64,000 nt of DNA from Edolisoma coerulescens. Taxonomy: Eukaryota > Chordata > Aves > Passeriformes > Campephagidae. Where the stretch lies: assembly GCA_013397115.1 (NCBI GenBank), contig VWZW01000522.1:1495091-1559090 (forward strand), read 5' to 3'. Numbering within the stretch: the stretch's first letter is position 1; each line of letters starts with the position of its first letter. Under the pieces are notes generated by a model. That model was given only the letters and a program-made list of their open reading frames with translations, had not been told where the DNA came from and did no database searches. This document shows, piece after piece, positions 27,385 through 41,729 of the stretch. Made by a program: the position numbers and the translations under genes.

Positions 27385-30300
27385 AAGGCATTCTGAATGT
27401 TTTATTTATCTACATCAGTTCATCTCAGTATTTCTAATACGATGTTTACCCAGGACAAGATTTGGAAGTTCCTAATCTTCTAAGACGACAGATCACTCAG
27501 AAGTATGTGTCTTGTTATCCACTGATGCTTGGCACAAGTGCAGACATTGATAGGAAACTCCTGGTTTTGGCTGGAACACTGTCCATCACATTCCCTCTTA
27601 CTCCCGATTCTCCTAATAAAGTGACATCTGACATATTGTTGAACCCAGGTTTCAAATGTTAGTCAAGATGAAAAACCTGTTGATAACACTATTAAGACCA
27701 ACTAGGTTATTTATACCACCAAGTTTCAAAGCCTTCTTTTTGGTCAATAGAATTACTTTGTCAGCCAGTGGATCTCTGAAACTAACAGACTTGAAATACA
27801 AAAACATATTTTCCTATTAAATACTTAAGTATAGTGAGTGACATGACACTTTTACACCCAAGAAAATCACACTAACGTTGTGCTCCAGACAGAATGATGC
27901 TCATTAGCAACGCAAATGCCTGAAACACTATACAAACCAAAATGTGTTTGGTTTCGTACACTGACATTGTGCCATGACACAGTGTTCTCCTTTGATCCAT
28001 TTCTATGTGTTGATGCAACAGGGTACTTCCTGCTTATTTCTACTTCCTTCCTATTTCCTTCCTGGTTACTATTCCCTGACTGTTTGGTCTTACCTTCAGT
28101 AACACATGAGTTCATGCCCACGAACTCGACAGCAGTCTGGTTTGGGAGACAACAAAAGCTGCCCAAAGCTGCCTGTTGAGAATGCAGCCCTGTGCTGGAA
28201 CTGCAGAGGTACATGGAACTAAAGAGCTTCTGTCCCACACAGCACTAATGGAGCAGTTAGCCAAAAGCCACCATCCTGGTTTTGTGTCCAGCTCTGACAC
28301 CTTACTGAATTCAAGGGTTTCTCCTGAGCCAAAACTTCTGGTTATGCTATGCTGTGTGATAGGATAGGACTCGATGAGGAGAGCTGCACTCCACATCTCT
28401 GAGAGATATCTGCTATCTTGTTTGAAAGCTGATATACCCTCCTACTTTGCTGAAGCTATTTTAGTTAAGCTATAACAACTCAATTGGCTAAATCCTTACT
28501 AGTGATATGTAGTTAGATATCACTCAGAGCTGATACTGGGACTGTGGATCTTGTCCTTAAGAAACTTTAGGATCTTCTTTATTTTCTCAGAAATGTCAAT
28601 GGAAAACATGATAATAGCAAAGGATGGGCAGGGACAGATTTGTCAGCAGTGGCATCAATTCAAATGTGCATCAAAATACATCTTCCTGACAGAGATGAAT
28701 GACAAAAAAACGAGTTCTCTCACAAAAACTTACATTCTTGCTGTACAACAGGCAATTATTTTGCTTAATCAAATTTTCAACTAAGCTGCCTACAGAGTCA
28801 GGAAGCCACAAAGTCATTTAATAGAGAGCAGTTTGAATGGGTTGGAGAGGAAATATTTAAGCTGAACTGTTGCTAACGAGATTTCTCAAGCTCAAGAAAT
28901 TCTCACATAAAGGACATTATGGGAAGGAAATGAGTTGGCTTTTTTTTTCTAGATTTGAAATCTTGAGCTGAAATCACACAGTATTGGTTGTTTTTGCCAT
29001 GAATACATTGCACACATTTACAAATAGTAATTGCTCTGTATAAATGGATTTCCATTATTATATTATGGTACAAGTCTGAGGAACCACTCAAATTCTAATT
29101 TTCTCAGAAATGTTGCTCTGTGTTGGACAGAAAGGAAAAGATGTGTCCATGACATGATAAGGTAAAGGGTACTTTAATTACACATATTTTGGAAGTGTAG
29201 ATGTGAAAGCAAATGGACCACCTCTCAAAATACCTACTTCCAAACTCCTGTCCTGCAGTAGATCTTCAGTCCACAAACAATCATTCAGAGAGCAATTCAG
29301 GTTTTTAAACATAAAACCATGTTTGGTGCCCTGGGTATACTGCCCAGCCTCCAGCTGCTGTGGACCTCTTGTAGGTCCTGCCTGCAATCTGCCAGCCCCA
29401 CGCAAATGTTCTGGATACCTTCAGATGCTTACAGTGGCAATTGATGCTTACATTTAGGCTTGTGAATTGCACCCTTGATTTTTATGTGCTCCAGTTTCCT
29501 GTCTACAACATGACAAAATAAGCCTTTCTTCTTCCCAGCTTCAGCCTGCGCCAGTGTTTGTGGAGCTGTCACAAGTACTGACAATTCGGAGAATGCCAAA
29601 GATATTGCCACTGCTAAAACCTCATGGATCAGGTTTAAGTCCATGCACAAAACTTGTCATGAGGTCTTTACAGGCAGCAACCTTCTGCCTGTCTGCTTTT
29701 TGTGGGTGGCTAATTCTTTCCCCTGAAGCAACTTTCATCGGCTGATCACGGGCCACATGGTCTGGTCCTGCACCCTGGCAATCCATGACGACATCTCACC
29801 CAGACTAGCTGCAAACCTTCCTTTTGGAGGGCTTTCCCCTATTCCAGGTACGCACGGGGGTGCCTGTAGCATGGCCTCATCTAGAGCATGTCATTCTGTA
29901 ACAGGACTAAATTCTACCACTTCCCGTTCATTAATTGGAACACTGAAGATATTTGTGTAGAATGGCACAATTTGCCAATAAGATAAAGCTATCCTTTAAC
30001 TGACATCCAAACAAAAATTCTGCTAAGAATCTATTTTCTTGTTCTGTAAAGAATTTCAATAAGGTATCTGTCATTTTAAAAAGTCAATCTGCTCCTTATT
30101 TAAAAGTATTAAGCAGTCCTTCATTCTGGTGGCTGCTTTTCAGATGCTTCAGGCTTTCTGATCATCAGAATATCACCAACTGTCCTTTGGAACTGGGATT
30201 TGTGACAGCCCATGGTAAATGGCCTGGAACAGGAAAACATTCCACAGATAATTTAACCGAACCAAATTATTTCGGAAAGAGGACTCTGCACTTCAGTGAT

Positions 30301-32494
30301 ACATTTATTGATTTGATAGAAAGTATTAATTTTCTGGTTGTATTATTTTATCATGTTAGCTGTCTATTGAATTTTACTTTTCCTTTCCCAGGGAATTTGT
30401 TCGCAAAACAAATGTATTTGGTACTCAATTTGAAAGGGTTTTATTGAATCTCTGATTGTGTTTTCCCCTCCAGCTGACTTCCATGTAATCCTTTTGATTT
30501 AAATATTTCCCTATGTAGGAGTTGACAGCTAGGAAGGACTATAACGTCAGGATACCTTTCACTCTATCCATTTTTAAACACTGTTCCTGAGTAATTAGTT
30601 CAACCACTGTAGGACCCTGTCAAGAAAATTCGTATGCCTCCAGACTTGATTCCTTGCCATTATGGGTATTTATAATTTCTTGTGCTAGCTGGGATCAAGG
30701 GGTCCAAAATCAAATATAACTATAATGAAATTTCAAACCCTCTGCCTCACACTTACTAGTAAAATACCAAGAAATTTTCTATGTGGTTTGGTTTCTTTAA
30801 TACTTCAACTTTAGAGAGATCTCCAAGCCCAAAGTATGAGAAATCTGAAGTACTGCAGAAAAGGGCATCAGCCACTCATCCCCTTACAGCAGGCACTGAG
30901 TCTGAACTCAGTAATATGACTCAGATATACCTGTATGTGTTTCAATCACATCTCTAATTACAAAGTAGATAATCTCTGTTAGCATTCTCTGGGGAAAAGT
31001 TCATTTACCTGCCAATCAGTTTGTAGATCAACCTTCCAGCTCTGTCATGAGCTTATCCTGAGGAATGCCTCTGCTACTCTATGACCTGAAAATGTTTTAC
31101 GTTCGCATCATTGTCAAGTGAACCTCCCCACTCTGCAGTGAATGTGTTGCAGTAGGGACATATGGTAGTTTTATTAATATATTGCATATATATCCTGCTC
31201 TATATATACTTCTTCTCCATTTCCCATCACTGTAGTCCTGGTACATGTGCTGTGTGTACAGAGTAGCCCAGGTTACATATTTTCCTTCTGCAGATGTAGC
31301 CATAACAACTGATCTGTGAATAGGCTCCAGTTGGGGTCATTAGGGGTGAGAGAGTCTCCAGGCCTTTCTCACATGCAGGTCTGGATGGAGAAGGAAGTTT
31401 TGAACCATGTGCTTAGTCAACGTGGATGCAGCTTGAGTATCCATCTTGCTTTTCACTGAAGTCAGACATGTCCACAGTTCTGCAGTACATTACCTGATCT
31501 TTTAAATATGTACGTAGATGTTCCCAAGCAAAACCTCCTTAGTCATAAATCTTAAGCCATCAAAACCTAACTAGGAATTACTATATGAGAAGTCTCCAGA
31601 CACTGGACATATCAATGTGTTTATTTATCTAAATAGTAAGAATTTTTAAAAGACCATTTGTGTCATCCCCGCTTTCAGATGAGCTGTGCAGAGTGCAAGA
31701 TCAGACAGATAAATAAGCAGCTGAAATATGAAATTAAAGTGTAGACATGAATTTGCATGGATGAACAGAAGGAAAATATCTCACTCGACTTCAGCACCAG
31801 GTTTTGTGAGCAAATAGTCCTGAATGAGGAGTTTGTTCAAAATCAGAACCCCTGAATGTTTCAGTGTCCTTCCCAGTTTTATTCAATGGAATCAAGGACT
31901 TCCTTAAAGGGACCAGGTAAATTCTGGTGATTGGTTAAAAATTGATGAGGTGCTACAACACATACAGTGTTTACGGAAATTATGACATTTACAGCACAGA
32001 GCGTACATAGAATTTGAAGTGTGTTTGTGCAGCAAATTAGGAGGATAGCATGGGAAGAGTCTGAACAGATATGACCTGATATAGGAGATGGGAATTCAGA
32101 AATGATAGAGAACTCTCTAATCAAAACCAACACACTCAGTAATCCTAAGAATCATACCCTCTCAGATACACATCCACACATCCACATTTAGATTCTACTG
32201 CCAAAACGTACTATTAGATCATAAAATTTGATCTGCAGTATGTTAGACCTATTACTTCATCACCAATTAAATCTGTACACAGCCCAATAATTTCTGTTTG
32301 ATGAAAGGATAATTTATGTTTGATTAATGCATAACTTCTAGAGAGTATCTAGTCTTGATCTCACAATAGGAGGAGACAGAAAATCTAATGCATGGTAGTT
32401 TGAATGGTTAATCCAACTCACTGCTAAAAAAATAGGTATCTAACTTCTGTCCTGGATTGACTTAGCTTCCGATTCCAACCACAATTTCATTCTC

Positions 32495-32765
32495 TACTAA
32501 ATTCAAGATCACTTCAGTGCTCAGTGTTTTCTCTCAGGAAAGGGATTTATATACTCTAATCAAATCCCTTCTCAATTTTCTTTCTGATAAGATTTAAAAA
32601 AAAAAAAAAAAGAGGGTTTCCAATTCTTAAATCACTTACTGCATTTTTTCAGCATTTTCTCCATCTTTTCAATGATTTTTGAAAAAGTGCCAAAACTGAA
32701 CCCCTATTCTAGCTGTTGTCTTGGCAGAACAACAGCTGCAAGTGCTGCCACCCTTCTACCCCCAC
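32495..32765 (-). mobile_element. Ancient CR1-like LINE fragment
   Basis: Decayed sequence with the reverse-orientation landmarks of old amniote CR1/L3-type 3' regions: CTCTAATCAAATCCCTTCTCAA, TTTCTTTCTGATAAG, TTTTCTCCATCTTTTCAATG, and AAGTGCCAAAACTGAACCCC followed by TATTCTAGCTGTTGTCTTGGC. The last pair corresponds to the typical 'gtgccaaaactgaac...tattctagctg' stretch of this family. A 16-base poly-A (32596-32611) interrupts it and is probably a later slippage expansion. Edges are uncertain. Confidence 0.6.
32596..32611. repeat. Poly-A run (16 A) inside an old CR1 piece
   Basis: Sixteen A residues between GATTT and GAGGG. It sits where the surrounding LINE sequence would continue, so it looks like an internal expansion and not a retrotransposon tail. 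Confidence 0.75.
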
Positions 32766-35700
32766 TCATTACTTGAACGTTTGTATAGCCAGGTTGTGTC
32801 CCTCACAGCATAGCATTGCACCGGGAGGGGCTGTTGAGTTCCTACTCTGCAAAGACCACCCTTTGTAGGACACTATCAACTGGGGGGTTTTTTGTTTGGC
32901 AAAGAAAAAGAAGCAGCTCGTTCTCCTGAGTTGTTTGCTCTCTTGTTCTGAGCATTCTGCTTCCGCAGTCTTCCAGGAGCCTACAGGGTGTCACGGGACT
33001 TCTTAGACCCACACTCTCCTGCACTACCACTCAACACAGCTGTTTGGATTTTCCTCATTAATGCCATTTCCAGGTACCACAGAGCTCTCCTTTACCTGGG
33101 AGAACTCCTCACTGCCCAGGCTTGGTTGTTTCTCCTGGAGGCACCCTGACTCTACATCATGTGAGCCCATGCACATACCAGTACATTTCTACTGCTGTCC
33201 CTCCAGTTTCTGTGCCAGGAGCTCAGCTGTCCTGGCTGGAACAGTCCAGCATGCATCTAAGCTGAGTCTGTGCCAAACCATGATCCTGAAGAGCAAGCTG
33301 GGCACAAGGCAAAGATGGCTGTTTTCTGTCTAGGTTGTCCCAACACATGTAAGTCAGAAAGCAGTACGTTTCAAGATGAGATGTCCACTACATAATAAGC
33401 CTTTTTAAAGAAAGCACTAAAACCAACACCCAGTTTTGGAAGTCACAGTGAGGAGAAAGAGTAAAATGGAAGAGTGAATATGGCATTGAGGCTTACAGGT
33501 TGGCAAAGAGAAAATGCCTGAAGTAGAATTTGGCAGCTGAAATCTGTGCTAGGAGTAACAACCTATTGACAAGCCAGAGAGAAGAATTATATGAGGAACA
33601 GAGGTCACTGTCAGCCAAGGGGAGACATGAGAGATGCTAAAGGGAAGAATCATATTTGTTCGGAGGAGGGGGAACATAAACAATCAAACACACGAAGACT
33701 GCCAGCAGTAGAGGCTGGGAACAGAGACGACAGTCTGGCTGTATGGACTGTTCCCACTGTTCTCAGCTTACAGCAGTGAATCCTTAGGGAAAAAGTTTAT
33801 ACCTCCCACAATTCAGACAAGTCTACATCTACCTCTGAGCCTACCTATGGCTCAGATAGTAAATCTGTTCTAATATCAAGCCTAAGATCCACAAAACAGA
33901 AAGCAGCAGCCATCTCAAGGCATTTTCCATTGGGAAGTTATTTTAATTGGTAGCTGATGCCAGTCAGAGCTGAACTCACCCCTCATATATTTCTACACTA
34001 AGTGTTAAGGAGAACTGGAGGCAGATGGGAGGGGTTCACCAAGGAAATATCGTATTTGACAACTAAATTTCTTTTTCTCAACTGATCTCTGCAGTTCCTT
34101 TGAAGAATGAGTACTGTATTGCTTACATAGCCTTTAGCCAGAGAAGCAGGTCAATATCTTACTCTTGCACTGCTCAGTGTAGGCAAGCAATTAAGTTACA
34201 GCATTGAGAGTGAAAGATGGTGAAAGCCAAAAATCACTGTCAAAGACAGTAGGTCCCTGTGATAAGAGAACCTCATTCAACAAAGTGGTAACGTTTATAA
34301 GTTCACAAAACCTTGCAAGATTGGTCCAACGCCAGGAATCAGATGTTAAGCAGATTACAGAATGGACTGGCTCATCAGCTGCAAGTTGCATGAATGTAGG
34401 AAGTTTCATTTTGGATCAATGATCTCCAGAGCAGGCTAAAGTCTGCTGGAGAGGGAGCACCTATACCCCAGCTTGTATTCCTTGCGCCAGGAGGGCACCA
34501 CAAGCTGTTGATACTCAGCCCTGGCAGAGGGACTGCAAATTCCCTGGATGCTTGAGGAACAGAATTTTTGTTGTTTTGTTTTCTGAAAGCCCACAGTATA
34601 ACAGTGTCCCCAAACTACCAGATGATTATCAAAAGTTAAAGACATATGCAATTTGTCTCCTTGGAGTACTTCACAATATTAGCTTTAGGTTTCAGAGTGT
34701 TGAGTGTTAAATTACTCATCACAAACAAAAGTTCTGCTGCAGGATAGGTGTTGATAATAATGCCTGATAGCTGTGCATAGTGTTTCATTTGGCAGAAGGT
34801 AGTCTGACTACTACAGGAAGCAATTGGCCAGAGGATCTTGTTGAGGCACAAATAGTCAAAAGGCAAAAACTGTATATGAGTGAAAAATTTGCACACAGAA
34901 ATGTGGAGCTCCATCTATTAATTCCCTACCAAATAAGAAAGAGCTTCTCCCTTACTGGCGGATTTGTCTCCTATGCAATGCAAAGAGAAAAATGAGAGAC
35001 TGAATGGAGACACTGAAGACAGACTCTGACAGAGATGGATATTTTCAAGCAAAACAGTCGTGCTTTAAGAAGTTTTGCCCTGTGGTCATCAGAAGGCGAA
35101 TGGGAATATATGTGGGCGAACAGCTTCTCATTGAGGTAAAATGTGAAATAAACTGTGAAAACAGGACAGAGTGGGAGAGAGAGAAATCAGAAAAACACTC
35201 AAGGAAATATACCAAATCCTAAAATGAAAAAAAAACCATTATATCCTCAGTCTGCTCATGACGGCACCAACACAACATGATTAGAGGGACAAGGGACCAA
35301 GATAACAAATATTTCATGGAAAGAATTTTCCAGCAGACATAGAAGTTTCCATCAGAGGCCAAGGTGAGAAAGACCCTTCTCATATCTTTGTTCAGTTCCT
35401 GGTCTGAAGTTCCCATTCCCTTAAAACCCAGACCAAAAGAAGAGCTGGATATTCTTTTCTCTTTGGGAAGAAAATATAAGGGACACTTTGCTATGTAGGC
35501 AGCCAAGAGGATTAAAGAAATATGCATAACATGGCTGTTTCCTACTGTCAACAAAGAGAGAAACTCTGTGAGAGATGGCTGATGCCAAGCATTTTTCAAC
35601 ACTTGATATGTCAGCAAGGTTCTGGCAGGTGTCCTTAGGAAAACAGAGCACTCGTCTGAGCATGTTCAATATCCCCTTGGGAAACGCTCTTTTCTCAGAC

Positions 35701-36620
35701 TGTGTGAAGCACACGGTGCATTTTTACTAGAAAATAAGACCTTTTTCAAAGTAGGTAGACCCCTGAGATTTACCCATTGAAGGTCCTGATGTAAAAGAAA
35801 AAGTAAAAAAGAGAGAATACTTGGTACTCTGAGAAGCTTTAGAGAAAATCAGCTCTTCTGCGCTAAACTTCAAAACATTGATTCTGTGGAAGGGAAATTA
35901 CCTACTGCAGCTGGTCAGACTGTGGCACAGGCTGTCACATCGCCTCTGACAGGAGGGAGGGACACAAGGACTGGACTGTGAAGGGAACAGTCCTCCACAG
36001 GGCTGTTGGTGTTGGGTGTGGGTGCATGACTGGCACCCTAGGAGCAATAGTGTGCAAAGATGGGCAAGGGAGATAAAATCCAAACTGTGGTAAAGAGAAA
36101 CTGAAAAAGTTAAATGAATCCATGTTCTGAAGCAAAGAATTCTGAGGGTGAGTTTAAATTAAGTGGTGTCTAGATGCTTTCAGGAAGGTCCAGACGCAGA
36201 TCTCCTACACCGTCATAGCCAAGACTGGGTTTTATGCATCCCACTTGCTAACAAGTGGAGTGTTAATTTACTCAAGAAGAGCAAGATGAGAATTAGACCC
36301 CGAGTGTGGGTGTTAAAGAGTTTCATGTTTTTATATATGGGAGGTCAAGGTTAGCCTAAATTACCATAAATCGCTTTTTTGCTACTGCCGAAAAGGAACT
36401 GTCAATTTTCCCATTTTCACACATTAGGGCAGGGATTATTTTTCCAGGTACAAGTGTTTCATTTGCAAATTAAATATGAATGAGGAGATATTTGATTGTT
36501 CAGCCATAATCTTTGTCATCTGACAAAAACGTAGGAAAGGGAAGTCTATGTAATATGAAGTGCTTGAAAACTTAAACACTTGCAGCAGATACCCCTGACT
36601 GTTTTTCTTTTAATTGAAAG

Positions 36621-36645
36621 TTAATTAATTAATCTTAATTAATTA
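36621..36645. promoter_or_regulatory. Palindromic TTAATTAA cluster, possible homeodomain site
   Basis: Two blocks of overlapping TTAATTAA are joined by TC, making a nearly symmetric AT-rich palindrome; an extra TTAATTG lies just upstream at 36610. Paired homeodomain and POU/LIM-type proteins bind TAAT-ATTA palindromes. The sequence shows the palindrome; binding is inference, and such strings also arise by chance in AT-rich DNA. Confidence 0.25.
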
Positions 36646-38844
36646 CATTGAGACCAGATATACAGACATAGTCCTTATTATCAATTTAGGAATGATCTCT
36701 AAGAACTGTCAAAACTTACTGATCATGAGTACAAGTAATTTTCAGGGAGCTTCAGGTTTAGACATGCAACTGCCAGCACCACCTGTCTCAAACATGACAA
36801 ACACCTAGCAACAGCACATCTCATTAAAGAATTAAAATCGTGCTCTGATCTTCATTTTGGACTGTTAGGCACCAGGATAGCACCAATAAAAGATATGGCT
36901 GTCTTCTGGAAACACCCTAAGTTAGTAGAAAGCTTAAAATAAAGCACGAGCATATTTACAACATTAGAATACACATCTGACTGCTTATATAGAAGAAGAA
37001 AAATGAAACAACACAGTCACTCAAGTTCATGGTCCTGGGATTCTTTATGAGAATGACAGTGGAATTATTTATGCCCAAACACATTATGTTGAGCCCTGAG
37101 GTCAAATCAGGTATCTCAGTGCTGGCAGAATGCAGAGACATTGTGGGATGCTGAATTGCCCATTTTCTTCAGACAAGTCTAAAACTGAAAACAGCTGAGC
37201 CATTTTGAGATTTCTGATTCCTAAATGTTTGGGACAGATGACCTTTCCACTGTCCTGTAGCACAGGGAAGACTCCACACAAGAATGTCAAAAGACTCACA
37301 TTATGAGTTATTTAATAGATTTGTCTTAAGTGTTTTTGATTCTGATGTTTATTGCTAATTTTTGATGGCCATATGCTTAACTGTGAAAGGAAGATGAGCA
37401 AACTTTATCTCCAGGAAGGCAGAGCAGGAGCTAGTAAAGCTAGGTGTTATGATCTTCAGTGCTTCACATTTTGTAATGTTGACCAAACTAAAACTCAGAC
37501 ATTGAGTGGAGCAGGTCTCTGCCTGGTTCTTTAGCTCAGCTATTGCACAGAAAAAGCACATGCTTCTACAGCAAACCTAAGATTACTGTTTTCTCTCTCT
37601 TTAACATTGTCTGGATCATCTGTCCAAGAGAGGTTCTTTGCCCCTTTGAAGAACTTGCTGCAGAGCACACAAATGGTTTTTCAGCAGACACAGCACCTTC
37701 TTTTCTCTGTTACATTTGTTTTATATAGAGAGAGAGCTCTTTCAAATCTTACTATTGCACTTTTCTCTCAACAAAAGACTTCTCATGGACTTCTTGGGGA
37801 TCTTCCTTTCATTTTCTTTACGCTTACTTCCATTTAGATGGAACTTATTCTGGTTATATTCTCTCTCCTCTCATTCGACTTCTAGATTAGCTTTGAATGC
37901 ACAAATATTGCTAATTACCAAAGCTAGAGCTTTGGTGCAGTTGCATCTCTGGCTGCTTTATTGTAGTATTCCATTAATTATTTAAAAACAGTCTTCAAAG
38001 TTTTATTTGGCTCTTTTTGTCTCTAGAATAATACCAGTTTGGACTTTACCATTTCCTTTCTTCTCCTTTTCCATCTTGGCTAAGGTTGATTTCTTCAAAA
38101 TCTCTCATTCAATGACAGTCAACCTGCATCCTAAGTGAAGCCCCAAAAGTTAGTCCCAGTCTAGTCTGCACACCATGTCCTTGAGAGTAATTAATAATGG
38201 TGCTGCTGCCAGCTGCTGCCCTGGACATTATGTTCTGATATTGAAAGTGCTCACTCCAAAACAAGTCTAGGTACAGTGGATGTGCAGTCCAGCTCTCCTG
38301 TATTATGGGCAAGTGCTTCAACCCCTGGTCTGCATGGCAAAGAAAAAGGGACACTGCACATCCTCTCACAAGAACTAGCCCAGCACTGCATGAATACATA
38401 GCACCTACATATTCTCTGGCTGAAAACAGAGAATGAAGTCTGAAACACAATGGTAGAATTATGAAATTAAATACGGAAGAAATTAAGTCTTTTTTCTAAA
38501 GCAGTATTTGTATGGCATATCAGAAACATTTGATTTCACCCTGAATTGAAACAATAACAAATTCTCAGATGTCAGCACTTCCTACAAAAATGATATTCCA
38601 TATCTCAGCTGGCCTTGTCTAACAGGATTTTCTCATTAACCTCCCTAAAAGATAGCATTAATACCTCCATGAAAACTTTTATTTTTCTCTCTTCATTACA
38701 CTTCTTTAACATGTTGGCATATGCGTATTGACTTAATAATTACCATTATTATGTTGAATATTGTGAAACAACCAATGATGTCTTATTGGAGAATCTGATT
38801 CACCCTCTGTATCTTTTGTTTTATATTAAAGCATCATTACAAAG

Positions 38845-38965
38845 TTACAAAGTCATCTGGTCCATCTAGGCCTGCTCAAAGCATGGCTAACTTCAAAGCT
38901 AGATACTGATTTTATCAGGGCATTGCCCAGGGGTTTTGAACATCTCTAAATCACCTAGGTCTGTA
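38845..38965 (-). mobile_element. CR1 LINE fragment (reverse orientation)
   Basis: Recognised from CATCTGGTCCATCTAGG, CCTGCTCAAAGCATGGCTAAC, TTCAAAGCTAGAT, CAGGGCATTGCCCAGG and TTTTGAACATCTCTAAATCACC, which follow the order of the reverse complement of the CR1 3' region. The 3' terminal repeat end is not preserved. It is a short, heavily mutated relic with approximate boundaries. Confidence 0.75.
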
Positions 38966-41210
38966 TGATGTGAAAACTTGTAAAGGGCTTGGAGTGAGGA
39001 CCTGCATCTCCTATTTACAGCACCAGTACCTGCATAGTGCTATGAATCATTTTGATGTGTAAAGTATGTAAGTAGCCTTTCTGTAAGACAAAAGTGCTTG
39101 CTTTATCTACTTGCACATGGTTGACATACAAAACTGATTGACATCAATGTACGAAAGGTACCAACATGCAAAAATGTTCAGTCACTGGGCTGGTTAATAG
39201 ACACAGAAAAGAGGAAAGAAACCTGAAACAGCTCTGCTCACCAAATCAACATGGGTTTTTTCTTGTTCACTCTTTTTATTCCCTAACTTTGAATTCCATT
39301 GAACATGCGCATTTTTCTGGACCTGCCTTTTAGACTGCAAGAATTTAGGGCTCATATGTAGCTTTCTGCATCCTGCAGGGTTGATAAATAAAAGCTAAAT
39401 AATAATGAATATAATTGAAGAATTAGTGTCAATATCTCAATAGACACTGTGATTAGCAACACACCATTTGCATGTTAAAAGTTTTTACATTAAGTAAAAT
39501 TAAAAGAACAAAGTGATTGTGTCTGTTATTACATTTTCCTCCCATTTCTAGATGTATTCTCTAATAAAATCCTAAACATGGTGCAGGCACGCACTAGTCT
39601 GTCATGCTACTGTTATGTTGCCAAACAGGTAGCGTGAATTTCCCTCAGCAAGCTATAAAAAGTGCAGAAGTCAATGAAGCAGGATTTATGGTTAGAGAAA
39701 AAGATTACAGAATGAGACTTAAGCACATGCTTAACTGCTTTGCTGAGCTAAGGCATATATGGGGACACTGATAACTTTAAAACTTGCAAAATCCTTCATG
39801 ATAGCAAACAACCATTAACCCTAAAATGGTTATATCAAATGACATCATGCCAGCAGCTTATTAACAGAGCTTTTATTTTTAATGGAAGTTGAACTGCTTT
39901 GCTACTGTATCCTATTACTGGGTTTCTATCATGTTGTTGCATAGATATTTTAGACTGATACCAATTTTTGTCATGACAACTCAGTTTGCAAGATAGTATT
40001 GTACTTTTATTCTTAAAGAATGGATCCTAAACTCCAAATAATGTGGAATAAAAATATATGAAAGGGTTGAAATTGTTGTCTTTTTGAGGACAATGGATGA
40101 AATATTAAAAGGAATATGTTTAATTAGTAATTCTTCTCTGGAAATGGTACATGTCTTTATTTTAGAACAGATCATAGATGCAGTGTAGAAGCAGTTTTTC
40201 TACAATGGCTGGTTACAGTTATAATAATGAAGCAAGTTTAGTGGGGAAATGGTATAATTATATGCATGGCTTTGCAGCTCTAGGTTACTGATTCTTATCC
40301 AGGTCAGATAACTAATAGCAGGAATTCATTTTCAGGAATTATAACTGATTTTGGTACTGTTTGAGACACTTAAATAATAAAAAAGGTGACAGTGTAGTGT
40401 TTATTCAATACTTTACCATTGCAAATTATTGTATATGCTGTAGCTTCAGAACAAATCAATCCTCTCAAAATTTGATCTGAGATACCATGTCATCAGAAAG
40501 TCTCTCACTCTTTAACATTATTATTTTTAATATATATGGCCAGACAGTCTCTTGCATCAAGATTGTCACATACACGAAGTCTTTGATCCTCCCTAATCCT
40601 TGAGCTGTTCTTCAAGATGGTCTAGTCCTTATGGAGCTGTCTATGGATCTGCAAGGTATCAGATCCCAACAGTGGCTGGCAACTGGACTCCAGCCTGCTG
40701 TGTTTGTAGTCATTTCCTTCCCAAAGCTCGCTAAATCCCAAAGATTTAGGCTGGAGGTCTTCACCTCCCCAGCTGGGGTCTCCCAGCTACCTGTTCTGGG
40801 AAACAGATCCATTGACCTTGCATGTAATGAAGATCTAGTCAGAAAATACTGCCTTTAAAAAAAAAAAGGAAATTATGTCACAAACAGAGAACTGCTATTG
40901 ATTTACCGGTGCAGTTTATGTTGTCTGGATATTTAACTACTCAATCAAAGCTACTGGCATCCCTTGCTTGAGACATATGAGACCCATAGCTTCCCCTGGG
41001 TATCTCCTTTATTTATTTCAAATTTCTTGTTGATTCCAGCAGGTAATGTGCATAAAATCTACACTGTATATATATATATATATATATATGTATACACTTC
41101 TTTTCTGAAAGAGCACGATCTTGATCAAAGCACCATTTCATCTTTCTACCTTTCTATCTGGTCAGCCTTTTTTCCAGCATGAAGGACAAAGAAGAGCAAG
41201 AAGATGTATG
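38966..41210. other. Gene-free intergenic sequence
   Basis: Strongly AT-rich with very few open frames. No exon, RNA gene or interspersed repeat was recognised. Contains a (TA) microsatellite at 41067-41089 just before the next CR1 fragment. Confidence 0.7.
41067..41089. repeat. (TA)n microsatellite
   Basis: Eleven and a half perfect TA units, followed by TGTATA. Likely polymorphic in length. Confidence 0.9.
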
Positions 41211-41291
41211 AGAGAATCACAGTACAACTGAGGTGGGAAGGCACCTTTGGAGATTGTCTAATCCAACTCTCTTGATTATATAGGGTCACTT

Positions 41292-41295
41292 ATAG
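41292..41295. repeat. Target-site duplication ATAG, left copy
   Basis: Left copy of the 4-bp repeat directly flanking the LTR. The matching right copy is at 41800-41803. In an intact CR1 only one copy would be expected at this point. Confidence 0.75.
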
Positions 41296-41629
41296 TGACG
41301 CCATGATGATTTTTTGCCTTTTATATATATACCCCTTTTATATAGCCTTTTGTATAGCTTTTATGTATCCTTAGTGCTTTTAGCCCACATACTTGTAATT
41401 CCTTAAGTCTGATAACTTAGCTGAGACCCAATGTTCCGTTAAGCCAGGAGACCAAACATCCTGGAAGCCTCGCTTCTAAGGGTCAGAAAGCCCCAGCCAC
41501 CAAAGTCCTCTCTAGAACACATCCTGTAAACGAAGATAGACCCATCCAGAGGGGAGATTCTTTGGAATGGGAGATTCATTCAAGTCTCTCATTGGGGAAT
41601 CTTTGATAGATATGCTAATTTGCAAAGCC

Positions 41630-41635
41630 TATAAA
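41630..41635 (+). promoter_or_regulatory. LTR TATA box
   Basis: TATAAA in the U3 part of the solo LTR, about 90 bases before the LTR's AATAAA. This is the expected spacing for a retroviral promoter followed by a short R region. Confidence 0.55.
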
Positions 41636-41723
41636 TTGTATACACAATTTATCGTGACTGTGCATTCCGGTGTGCATTTCGGCGCACTCCACCTGGACAA
41701 CGTGGTGCACCTAAGGATCCTTA

Positions 41724-41729
41724 AATAAA
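41724..41729 (+). terminator. LTR polyadenylation signal
   Basis: AATAAA about 75 bases before the end of the solo LTR. It fixes the element's orientation as + together with the upstream TATAAA. Confidence 0.6.

Larger units (their letters stand above)
27385..38840. other. Gene-free intergenic sequence
   Basis: No coding exon recognised. The longest frames (35219-35617 -, 132 codons; 27867-28238 -, 123 codons) overlap unrelated frames and resemble no known family. The block contains an old CR1-like piece near 32.5 kb and a palindromic TTAATTAA cluster at 36.6 kb, both listed separately. Otherwise I see nothing beyond short homopolymers and ordinary AT-rich sequence. Confidence 0.65.

Noticed and set aside
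35219..35714. Overlapping 132- and 97-codon frames (-)
   Set aside because: Two different frames of the same strand overlap over about 200 bases without any recognisable product. Retroviral or LINE coding remnants were considered, but no typical motif was seen.
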